NCBI GenBank assembly: GCA_035286785.1
Contig: DATECS010000050.1
Location: forward strand, 1-24,596
Reading direction: 5' to 3'
DNA from: UBA11386 sp035286785
Lineage (GTDB): Bacteria > Planctomycetota > Planctomycetia > Pirellulales > Thermoguttaceae
DNA length: 24,596 bases
The position numbers and the translations under genes were made by a program. The notes beneath the pieces were generated by a model that was not told where the DNA came from, searched no databases, and saw only the letters and a list, made by a program, of their open reading frames with translations. Of this stretch, positions 7,703-15,593 are shown piece by piece (position 1 is the first letter of the stretch; each line of letters opens with the position of its first letter).

Positions 7703-9229
7703 ATGACCCAAGAAAGCTGGGGAAAAGTCGTCGAGCAGACCGCCACCATGGTCAGCACGTATCTTCCCAACGTCTTCGCCGCCCTGGTCGTTTTGATCGT
7801 CGGGTGGATCGCCGCGATGGTGTTGGCGGGCCTGGTCCGAGTCGGACTGGGCAAGCTGCGCTTGAACGCCCATCTGGCCCGATGGTGCCACGTCGGCGAG
7901 ACGACCGAAGCCGGCGCGCCCGAGGTCGAACACACGGCCTCGCGGATCGTGTTTTGGGTGGCCATGCTGTTCGTGCTGGTGGGATTCTTCCAGACACTCG
8001 GGCTGACGCTCGTGACCGAGCCTTTGAATCAGTTTTTGAAGCAGGTGTTTGAGTATGCCCCGCGCGTGGTCGGCGCCGGCGCGTTGTTGTTGACCGCGTG
8101 GATTCTGGCTCAGGTGTTGCGGTTCGTGGTGCGCCGCGTACTCGGCACGAAGCAGATCGACCAGCATCTCAGCCGCCAGGTGGGCGCGCAAAACGAAAAC
8201 CGGCTGCCGCTGGCCAAAACCGCCGGCGAGGCCGTCTATTGGCTCACGTTCCTCATCTTCCTCCCCTTGGTGCTAGACGCCCTGGCCGTGCCGGGCCTTC
8301 TCGCGCCGGTGCAGGACATGCTCACGTCGATCCTGGGCTACCTGCCCAACATTTTCTACGCGGTGGTGATTTTCGCCGTCGGCTGGTTTGTCGCACGAAC
8401 CGTCCAGCGGATCGTGACCAACCTCCTGGCCGCCGTCGGAACCGATCGGTTCAGCGAGCAGGTGGGCGTCTCGTCGGTGCTCGGCAAAAACAGCCTTTCG
8501 AGCCTGATCGGCCTGATCACCTATATCCTGATTCTGATTCCCGTGTTGATCGCGTCGTTGAACAAACTGGCGCTGGAGGCGGTCACGCAGCCGGCCAGCC
8601 AGATGTTGACGACGATTCTTGCCGCGCTGCCGGCCATTTTCGCGGCGTTTCTGGTGATCGCCATCGCCTACGTCGTCGGCCGGATCGTCGCGGGACTGGT
8701 TTCCACTTTGTTGACAAACGTTGGCTTCGACCGCGTCTGGTCCTACATGGGCGTGCGGCGTCCGACCACCCCGGCCGGAAAAACACCGTCGCAGATCATC
8801 GGCTTCCTGGCCTTGGTGGCCGTGATGCTTTTGGCCGTGATGCAGTCGCTGGAGATCCTCCAGTTCGCCAGCATCGCCGCGCTGATGAGGACGTTCCTCG
8901 CGTTTGCGGGCAACATCATCGTCGGGCTAGTAATCTTCGGAGTGGGTCTCTATATCGCCCGGCTCGTGGCCAACGCGATTCGCGCGACCGACGCGCACCA
9001 GGCCCACGTGTTCGCTCCGATCGCCCAGGTTTCGATTTGGGTGCTGGTCGGCGCGATGGCGTTGCGTCAGATGGGCTTGGCCGACGAGATTGTCGTGTTG
9101 GCCTTCGGGCTGGCGTTCGGCGCGGTGGCCGTCGCGGCGGCGATTGCCTTTGGCATCGGCGGCCGAGAGGCGGCCAAGAGTCTGCTAGACGAGTTTGTCG
9201 AGCGGCGTAAGTATCAACGCCAATTTTAA
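7703..9229 (+). CDS. Mechanosensitive-channel-superfamily protein made of five repeated TM-helix units
   Basis: This 508-residue integral membrane protein belongs to the conserved TM-helix (MscS-related, Pfam TM_helix type) family. Five units share a Leu/Ala-Pro start, a hydrophobic helix and a Gly-Trp or equivalent turn. They begin near residues 20 (YLPNVFAALVV), 118 (YAPRVVGAGAL), 213 (YLPNIFYAVVI), 309 (LPAIFAAFLVI) and 401 (FAGNIIVGLVI). The C-terminus has a glycine/alanine-rich helix AFGAVAVAAAIAFGIGGREA, like the MscS pore helix. There is no room for the soluble MscS beta domain after it. The ATG at 7703 follows GGAGAG by seven bases; upstream in-frame codons lack family signal. A tension-gated channel role is plausible from homology but unproven for proteins lacking the beta domain. 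Confidence 0.85.
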   Translation: MTQESWGKVVEQTATMVSTYLPNVFAALVVLIVGWIAAMVLAGLVRVGLGKLRLNAHLARWCHVGETTEAGAPEVEHTASRIVFWVAMLFVLVGFFQTLGLTLVTEPLNQFLKQVFEYAPRVVGAGALLLTAWILAQVLRFVVRRVLGTKQIDQHLSRQVGAQNENRLPLAKTAGEAVYWLTFLIFLPLVLDALAVPGLLAPVQDMLTSILGYLPNIFYAVVIFAVGWFVARTVQRIVTNLLAAVGTDRFSEQVGVSSVLGKNSLSSLIGLITYILILIPVLIASLNKLALEAVTQPASQMLTTILAALPAIFAAFLVIAIAYVVGRIVAGLVSTLLTNVGFDRVWSYMGVRRPTTPAGKTPSQIIGFLALVAVMLLAVMQSLEILQFASIAALMRTFLAFAGNIIVGLVIFGVGLYIARLVANAIRATDAHQAHVFAPIAQVSIWVLVGAMALRQMGLADEIVVLAFGLAFGAVAVAAAIAFGIGGREAAKSLLDEFVERRKYQRQF

Positions 9230-9237
9230 GGAAAATG

Positions 9238-9310
9238 TAGGGTGGGGCGATCGATGCAAGCGAACGACGTTTCATGTGAACCGACGTCGCCGAGCTTCGA
9301 TCGCCCCACC
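9238..9310. repeat. GGTGGGGCGATCGA inverted repeat between convergent genes
   Basis: GGTGGGGCGATCGA at 9241-9254 is the exact reverse complement of TCGATCGCCCCACC at 9297-9310. Pairing continues imperfectly inward through the GACG/CGTC blocks. It fills the 106-bp gap between the TM-helix protein gene and the convergent regulator gene, so it is a likely two-way terminator. It does not share sequence with the other repeat families here. Confidence 0.8.
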
Positions 9311-9335
9311 ATCGATACCCTTTGCCATCCCTTCT

Positions 9336-10910
<1,575 letters not shown>

Positions 10911-11064
10911 TTCGCGGAGGGGCCATCGTATTGAACAGAGCCATTCCGTCATATATAACGGGTTGCGAGTAGTCTGGCAAGCAAGCTGGTGAGGTATGCG
11001 AGAGTGTCCGGGAATTCTAGGCCTGTGGCAATTCCCGGACGCCTTCAAATACGCACAAACAAAG

Positions 11065-11111
11065 AAGCGAGGGCGGCCCAGGGGACGCCCTCGCTTGCGC
11101 TTCGGGTTAGT
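11065..11111 (-). terminator. Terminator-like hairpin joined to a single ACTAACCCGAAGCGC repeat end
   Basis: AAGCGAGGGCG at 11065-11075 is a perfect 11-bp reverse complement of CGCCCTCGCTT at 11086-11096, with a 10-base loop. On the minus strand the hairpin is followed by TTCTTTGTTTG, a T-rich tract. It lies 13 bases past the TAG that closes the extended DUF1559 frame. It therefore looks like an intrinsic terminator for that gene, upstream of the regulator gene. The 11097-11111 flank matches the end of the repeat at 7387-7505. Confidence 0.7.
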
Positions 11112-11123
11112 AATCGAAACGTA

Positions 11124-11351
11124 CTATTCGGCGGCGATTACCTCGCGGCCCGCGATCGACGCGTGGGCATGCCAGACGTTCAGATCGACCTCGTTCGCGA
11201 AGAACCGCACGGAGCAGTCGCCCAACGTCATGATGCAGCCGCCGGAGTGCTTGCTGCTAAACGAGATCTGACGTTCGCGGATCGTGGCGGTGGTATCGTG
11301 ATTCGGTTCATAGAAGCAGCTTCCCAGACACTGGGAAAAGTTTTTGCCGCC
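11124..11351 (-). other. In-frame continuation of the DUF1559 gene past the TGA (C-terminal domain)
   Basis: Directly after the TGA the same frame encodes 75 residues, starting GGKNFSQCLGSCFYEPNHD, and ends at TAG 11124-11126. It includes SSKHSGGCIMTLGDCSVRFF, the DUF1559 C-terminal signature usually seen as H-P-G-G ... D-G-S-V-R-F. It then has an Asp-Leu-Asn-Val-Trp stretch and an ending like the family's G-x-E-V-I close. Reading frame and family motif are intact, so this segment either is translated or lost translation only recently. Four cysteines in it are unusual for the motif positions they occupy. No separate start with a ribosome binding site was found. Confidence 0.8.
11320..11338 (-). 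promoter_or_regulatory. Hairpin just after the in-frame TGA, SECIS-like in spacing and loop (candidate)
   Basis: On the minus strand TTCCCAG-TGT-CTGGGAA forms a perfect 7-bp stem (8 with a U-G pair) and a three-base loop. The stem starts 15 bases after the TGA and the loop is at bases 22-24, with G as its second base. As I recall them, bacterial SECIS elements have a small apical loop with an early G roughly 16-37 bases after the UGA. The fit is suggestive, but there is no clear bulged U. A chance palindrome or a terminator stem are alternatives. Confidence 0.4.
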
Positions 11352-12080
11352 TCACGTGAAGGTGTCAAACTCAGGATGATAGGCACTGAACCGATGACAG
11401 AGAGTGCAACCGTCCTTGGTGGTCGAAGCGTAAATGGATTCACCGAGGAGGAATGTGTTCGACAGTCCGTCGGTAACGTCCCTCATCTGAATAACGTCCC
11501 AGGGGTCGCCGCAAGTCGTTACCAAGAACATGCCGTTCGACTTGCTCATGTCGATTTCGGTCCCCGTGGCGTAGTCGGGCGTCGTCGCGTTCCAACCGGA
11601 ACAGCCCACGTAGTTGCATTTGTGCCGCCCGGCGATGCCGCCCACATTGGCCGTCTCCGATTCGTTGCCTGGTTGCGACGGGCACCGAAACATCGGAAGC
11701 GGCGCCTTCGCCAGATTCTGGACCGCGACGTCCGCCGCGCTTGATCCCGTCGGTTCGCCAAGTTCGCTCCAGGGACGAGGAATCGTGTCGGCCACGGCTT
11801 TCGCCTCGACTCCTGGAAGAATGAAAGCGCCCCAGGAATATCCCCAGCCGACCAACAGGCCCGGCGGGAATTCCTGAAAGCTGCTCTCGTAGTTGCACAA
11901 GGCCAGCGCAAGCTGCCGCTGGTTGTTCGTGCAAGCCGACCGGCGAGCCGCTTCTCGCGCGGCCTGAACGGCCGGCAGAAGCAGCGCAATGAGAACTCCG
12001 ATAATCGCAATGACCACCAGAAGTTCCACCAGCGTGAACGCCTTGGGGCGTCCGCGGGCGCGGCCACGGCGCATCACCAT
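11352..12080 (-). CDS. DUF1559 prepilin-like protein, frame closed by an in-frame TGA (242-residue form)
   Basis: This is a DUF1559/type II pseudopilin-like protein of the large planctomycete family. The basic N-terminus is followed by the prepilin motif AFTLVELLVVIAIIGVLIAL, with processing expected at Ala14-Phe15 and Glu at position 5 of the mature form. The family block LLPAVQAAREAARRSACTNN follows. The middle contains FRCPSQPGNESE and the DGLSNTFLLGESIY signature. A strong ribosome binding site AGAGAGGAGG precedes the ATG at 12080. Translation meets TGA at 11352-11354 (codon 243). The same frame then stays open for 75 sense codons and holds the missing family C-terminus (11124-11351). Full length would be 318 codons. 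It is either a nonsense-mutated gene, a sequencing error, or a UGA-recoded gene. The function of the family is not established. Confidence 0.85.
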   Translation of the reverse strand: MVMRRGRARGRPKAFTLVELLVVIAIIGVLIALLLPAVQAAREAARRSACTNNQRQLALALCNYESSFQEFPPGLLVGWGYSWGAFILPGVEAKAVADTIPRPWSELGEPTGSSAADVAVQNLAKAPLPMFRCPSQPGNESETANVGGIAGRHKCNYVGCSGWNATTPDYATGTEIDMSKSNGMFLVTTCGDPWDVIQMRDVTDGLSNTFLLGESIYASTTKDGCTLCHRFSAYHPEFDTFT

Positions 12081-12418
12081 AACGACCTCCTCTCTGCAAG
12101 AACACGACGATTCGGCGCAACCTATCACCGCAACCAAACGGCGAACGAAATCGGCACGCCCAGCAAACGCGCTACAAACGACCGCATCAACAGCGGACCA
12201 TTGCACGCGTGTTTCGCCGTGGCACTCCCTCACTCACATCCCCGTTCGCGTCAGAGCCTGAGACAATCCGGGAAACGGGGTTCCGTCGCCGGATGCACTG
12301 CGAAGAGCGAACGGGTACATAATACCTCTTTCGGTGGTCGTCCGCAATACCCACTGAGCCAATTGCCACTAAAAAGACGGGGAATCCAGGCATTCGAGAG
12401 CCGGCAAGCGGGGTAGAC
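12081..12418. other. Gap upstream of the DUF1559 gene, no gene seen
   Basis: This 338-bp gap separates the DUF1559 start from the lspA stop, both on the minus strand. Open frames cross it but none has family signal. It contains the DUF1559 ribosome binding site next to 12081 and a possible minus-strand promoter at 12319-12347, which would leave a leader of about 230 bases. No hairpin with a T tract was found after lspA. Confidence 0.5.
12319..12347 (-). promoter_or_regulatory. Possible sigma-70-type promoter for the DUF1559 gene
   Basis: The minus strand reads TTGCGG (12347-12342), a 17-base spacer, then TATTAT (12324-12319). The -10 matches five of six consensus bases but the -35 only three. 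It points at the DUF1559 gene. Weak, supported only by the spacing. Confidence 0.3.
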
Positions 12419-12982
12419 TCACTCGTCCTGGGGCTCCGAACTCTCCGGTTCCCGAGCGCGAAAGGCGTGCCACGCCAACAGGATAGCCCCGCACACCAGC
12501 AGGCTGTCGGCCACGTTGAAATTGGGCCAGTGCCAGCGGCCAATCATCACCAGAATCCAGTCTCGCACGGCATAAACCGGCTCTCCAAAGGCGTGCAACT
12601 CGCTGGTGTAGTTCCAACGCAGCCCGGGCAAACCCACCCGGTCGTAGAGGTTGCCCAGTATCCCGGCGGCAACACAGCCCATCGCAACGGTCAGCAGTCG
12701 GTCGCGGGCCGCTTTGAAAACGAACAGCCAAAGCGCCAGAGCGGCCAAGGCAAATACGGAAAGGGCCGTGAAGCAATACACGTAGCCTTGGCCCAGCCCA
12801 AACAGGGCCCCTTCGTTGAGACTGGTTTGAAGCCCGAGCACACCGGACCAGATCCATCGGGTTTCTCCGCCGGGCATTCCGAGGTAGGCAAAGACCGCGT
12901 TCTTCGTCACGAGATCGACGAGAAAACCGATCGTCGCCAGCGCGAAGAAGACGAGGTATCGACTGAGAGGAACCGCCTTCAT
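12419..12982 (-). CDS. lspA: Signal peptidase II (prolipoprotein signal peptidase, LspA)
   Basis: LspA is the inner-membrane aspartyl protease that cuts signal peptides from lipoproteins, such as the efflux adaptor encoded in this window. The 187-residue protein has four hydrophobic segments and the family blocks DLVTK (23-27), TSLNEGALFGLG (53-64), GNLYDR (110-115) and WPNFNVADS (152-160). The catalytic pair is Asp114 and Asp159. These are 45 residues apart, against about 19 in the E. coli enzyme (from recall), because of an inserted segment with a Trp-rich end. It lies 21 bp after dksA on the same strand and should be cotranscribed from the dksA promoter. The C-terminal tail PESSEPQDE is acidic and short. 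Confidence 0.95.
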   Translation of the reverse strand: MKAVPLSRYLVFFALATIGFLVDLVTKNAVFAYLGMPGGETRWIWSGVLGLQTSLNEGALFGLGQGYVYCFTALSVFALAALALWLFVFKAARDRLLTVAMGCVAAGILGNLYDRVGLPGLRWNYTSELHAFGEPVYAVRDWILVMIGRWHWPNFNVADSLLVCGAILLAWHAFRAREPESSEPQDE

Positions 12983-13003
12983 GGCGTGGCTCGCAAGAAA
13001 AAA

Positions 13004-13369
13004 CTAAATCCTCTCGTCAGCGCACTTCACGCAGGTCGTGGCGTAGGGCAGGGCGTTGAGCCGGGCTTTGGGGATGCGGACGCCGCAGATTTCGCATTCG
13101 CCGTAGGTGCCTTCCTCGATGCGTTCCAGGGCGTTTTCGATCCGTCCGAGCGTGTCTTCCTCGCTCTGCATCAGATGGAGCGTGAACTCCTGCTCGAAGT
13201 TGTCGGTTCCCATGTCCGCCATGTGGATAGGCATGCTCGACAGGTCGCCGTTCGCGTCGGAGCGACGCTTCCGCAAGGTCGCGTTGGCCATCGTGTTCAC
13301 GTCGCCGCGAAGCCTCGCACGCATGGTGATGAGACGTTCCCGGTACTGCTTGGTGTCGTCCTTCTTCAT
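13004..13369 (-). CDS. DksA/TraR-family C4 zinc-finger protein
   Basis: DksA-type proteins bind the RNA polymerase secondary channel and modulate transcription, often with ppGpp. This 121-residue protein has an N-terminal charged coiled-coil region (about 5-85). A zinc finger follows, with Cys92, Cys95, Cys113 and Cys116 in CEICG...TTCVKC. The stretch EEGTYGECEICG and IPKARLNALPYATTC are family hallmarks. It is shorter than E. coli DksA (151 residues). The coiled-coil tip has acidic residues (ADMGTDNFEQE) but I cannot confirm the two-aspartate tip of true DksA, so a TraR/YocK-like member is possible. It is first gene of the pair with lspA and has a good promoter upstream. Confidence 0.92.
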   Translation of the reverse strand: MKKDDTKQYRERLITMRARLRGDVNTMANATLRKRRSDANGDLSSMPIHMADMGTDNFEQEFTLHLMQSEEDTLGRIENALERIEEGTYGECEICGVRIPKARLNALPYATTCVKCADERI

Positions 13370-13449
13370 AGCGCCCTTTTCTCCACGAGCGACGTCAACG
13401 GGCTTGGAAGTCCCCGGCGTACCCTCAGTTGGGGGCCCCGAGACTTTTC

Positions 13450-13478
13450 ATTGTAAACATGGGGTCGTGTCTTGTCAA
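13450..13478 (-). promoter_or_regulatory. Near-consensus sigma-70-type promoter for dksA-lspA
   Basis: The minus strand reads TTGACA (13478-13473), exactly 17 bases, then TACAAT (13455-13450), so 11 of 12 consensus bases match at ideal spacing. Transcription would start near 13443, about 74 bases before the dksA ATG at 13369. This is the best promoter match noticed in the window. Confidence 0.75.
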
Positions 13479-13643
13479 ACAATAAGAGGCTTACGCAACC
13501 GCGACGGTTCGAGTTCGTCCGGCGACATTTCGCGCGTCTCAATCGCGCGCCGCGCGGCTTTGGCCGCGAGCGAACTCACGACATGCAAACGATTTGACGC
13601 AATCGTCACAAATTGCCAACTGGAGAGTCGCGGGCTGTTCCAT

Positions 13644-13738
13644 GAGCCTCTCCAAAAACGGGGACTTGCTCCCGGATATTGTGGATAAAGTGCGATATGG
13701 CCGCTAAATGTAGGGTGCCTGTCCCGTTTTCGGATAGA
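13644..13738. repeat. Inverted-repeat element with GGGGACTGGCTCC core, copy 2 (diverged)
   Basis: The left arm begins GAGCCTCTCCAAAAACGGGG at 13644, and the right arm, GGTGCCTGTCCCGTTTTCGG, starts at 13714. It matches copy 1 (1293-1391) in arm design and partly in the spacer, but has several mismatches and a lost C in the right arm. It sits in the gap between divergent dksA and the threonine synthase gene. Confidence 0.85.
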
Positions 13739-13989
13739 TAATAAAACCTCTTCCGCGAAATTTTTGTGCTGGCCAAGTCACGCCCAGGCTGCCCCGACGG
13801 AGCGTGGCCGCCACCGACCAAATCAAACCGAAACAATTCAATACCACCCCCCTTTCGTGGTATCCGAAGCGTCGCCACGCCCACCCTCGTTCCGCGACGA
13901 ACGACATAGGAACGTATTATTCATTGGGCGTCACGGCCGGCGAGTAAGTGTCTCGCGGAAAACTAACCGTGCAAAGCAAGCGACAGACC
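13739..13989. other. Gap upstream of threonine synthase, no gene seen
   Basis: This stretch between the repeat and the chosen threonine synthase ATG shows no coding signal in any frame. A TATTAT at about 13916 could be a -10 box for the downstream gene, but its -35 partner is poor. No riboswitch fold or leader peptide with a run of Thr or Ile codons was recognised. Confidence 0.4.
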
Positions 13990-15432
13990 ATGCAAAGATC
14001 AGCCGGAATTCTCCCCGAATCATCCTCGGGCGTCGGTGCCGCCGAAACGTGCCATCAACGGTGCATTCTGCCCGGCTGCGCGGCCACGTTCTCCGTCGAC
14101 GAAATGTTCTCCGCGTGTCCCAAGTGCGGCAGCCTGCTCGACGTGGTCTATCATTGGGACCGGCTGCGCGTGCCTTCGTCGCTGGCCGCGTTCGAACGCC
14201 ATTGGGCGCGACGCGACGATCCGCGGTCATCGAGCGGCGTGTGGCGATTCCACGACCTGCTGCCGTTCGCGCCGGCCGCTCGGTGCGTCACGATCGGCGA
14301 GGGCCGGACGCTCCTGCACCGCGCGGACGCCGTGGCCCGTTACGTCGGTGTGAAGTCCGGCCGGCTGTTCCTGCAATACGAAGGGATGAACCCCTCCGGA
14401 AGTTTCAAAGACAACGGCATGGCGGCCGCCTTCACCCACGGACAAATGATCGGCGCGACCCGCGCCGCGTGCGCGTCCACCGGCAACACGAGCGCTTCGT
14501 TGGCGCTGTATTGCTCGGTGACGGGCCTGATGAAGGCGGTAATCTTCATCGGCTCCGGCAAAATCGCGCTGGGCAAACTTGCCCAGGCCCTCGATTACGG
14601 GGCGTTGACCCTGCAAATCGTGGGCGATTTCGACGACGCCATGGCTCGGGTCCAGGACGTCTCGCGCAAGTTGGGCATCTACCTGGTCAACAGCGTAAAT
14701 CCGTTCCGGTTGGAAGGTCAGAAGACAATTGTCTACCGCGTGCTCGAAGCGCTTCGCTGGGAAACGCCCGACTGGATCGTCGTGCCTGGCGGCAACCTGG
14801 GCAATTCAAGTGCCATGGGCAAGGCCCTATTTGAGTTGAAACAACTGGGCCTGATCGACCGCATGCCACGGCTGGCCGTGATCAACGCCAGCGGCGCCAA
14901 AACGCTTTTTGAGTTGTACGAAAACCAAGGGCTTCGGTGGAACGGCGGGCATCCGGACAGGACGCTGATTGATGCTTACTACGCGAAGATGGACGTCGAA
15001 GGACGGCGAGCCTCGACCGTTGCCAGCGCGATCGAAATCAACCGGCCCGTGAATTTGATGAAATGCCTACGCGCGTTGGAATGGACCGACGGCGTGGTCC
15101 GCCACGTGAGCGATCAGGAAATTTTGGACGCCAAGGCCCAGGTCGGCGCGGGCGGGATGGGCTGCGAACCGGCCAGCGCCGCCAGCGTGGCCGGCGTGAA
15201 GCTGCTGGTGTCCGAGGGCGTTATTTCACCCGACGAGCGCGTGGTCTGCATCCTCACGGGCCACCAGCTCAAGGATCCCGGGGCCACGGTCGCCTATCAC
15301 ACGACCAGCCAGGGACATCATGAACATCCAGTCGGCCGTCATGAAACGGCCCAGGCGGCGTTCGCTAATCGGCCGGTAAGCGTCCCGAACGACGTCGACG
15401 AAATCGTCAAGGCCATTCGCCGGTATAGTTGA
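13990..15432 (+). CDS. thrC: Threonine synthase (PLP-dependent)
   Basis: ThrC converts O-phosphohomoserine to threonine with pyridoxal phosphate. From the ATG at 13990 the protein has 480 residues. The N-terminus carries a zinc-ribbon-like cysteine set (Cys25, Cys30, Cys43, Cys46 in CILPGC...CPKCG), often seen in this class. The PLP lysine is Lys140 in NPSGSFKDNG. Further family blocks are ACASTGNTSASLA, FRLEGQKTIVYRVLEAL and VPGGNLGNSSAMGK. The last 45 residues, after CILTGHQLKDP, hold a variable His-rich stretch (TSQGHHEHPVGRHE). A GTG at 13948 would add 14 residues; neither start has a convincing ribosome binding site, and I chose the first ATG. A hairpin element follows 34 bases after the stop, before dapB. 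Confidence 0.93.
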   Translation: MQRSAGILPESSSGVGAAETCHQRCILPGCAATFSVDEMFSACPKCGSLLDVVYHWDRLRVPSSLAAFERHWARRDDPRSSSGVWRFHDLLPFAPAARCVTIGEGRTLLHRADAVARYVGVKSGRLFLQYEGMNPSGSFKDNGMAAAFTHGQMIGATRAACASTGNTSASLALYCSVTGLMKAVIFIGSGKIALGKLAQALDYGALTLQIVGDFDDAMARVQDVSRKLGIYLVNSVNPFRLEGQKTIVYRVLEALRWETPDWIVVPGGNLGNSSAMGKALFELKQLGLIDRMPRLAVINASGAKTLFELYENQGLRWNGGHPDRTLIDAYYAKMDVEGRRASTVASAIEINRPVNLMKCLRALEWTDGVVRHVSDQEILDAKAQVGAGGMGCEPASAASVAGVKLLVSEGVISPDERVVCILTGHQLKDPGATVAYHTTSQGHHEHPVGRHETAQAAFANRPVSVPNDVDEIVKAIRRYS

Positions 15433-15466
15433 CGCCCGGGCGATTCGTCGGCACAATGTTTCGTGT

Positions 15467-15544
15467 AAAAGGGGACTGGCTCCGTCGCCTCGATAAACGT
15501 ATTCCCGTCAAAACGGCCCGCGGCGACGGTGCCTGTCCCCTTTT
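15467..15544. repeat. AAAAGGGGACTGGCTCC inverted-repeat element, copy 3
   Basis: This 78-bp element runs from AAAAGGGGACTGGCTCCGTC to GACGGTGCCTGTCCCCTTTT. Its arms pair over 23 bases with two mismatches. It is nearly identical to the core of the element at 16890-16976 (five differences in 78, all transitions). It shares the GGGGACTGGCTCC / GGTGCCTGTCCCC core with copies 1 and 2 but has different outer and inner sequence. It lies between threonine synthase and dapB, ending in T4, and could act as a terminator. Confidence 0.9.
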
Positions 15545-15593
15545 GCGAAGTGGCAACGGTTTTGAAGCGAGTTCTATAACTCTGGAGTCACCC

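Noticed and set aside
11228..11443. Small minus-strand frame overlapping the DUF1559 C-terminus, first suspected as a frameshifted tail
   Set aside because: The true C-terminal motif lies in the same frame as the main gene, beyond a TGA, so no frameshift is needed and this small frame is a shadow.
12187..12543. Minus-strand open frame of 118 codons between lspA and the DUF1559 gene
   Set aside because: It overlaps the lspA 3' end in another frame and shows no family signal or ribosome binding site.
15429..15593. N-terminal extension of DapB by 55 residues
   Set aside because: It translates the inverted-repeat element at 15467-15544; the family N-terminus begins at the GTG at 15594 behind TGGAG.
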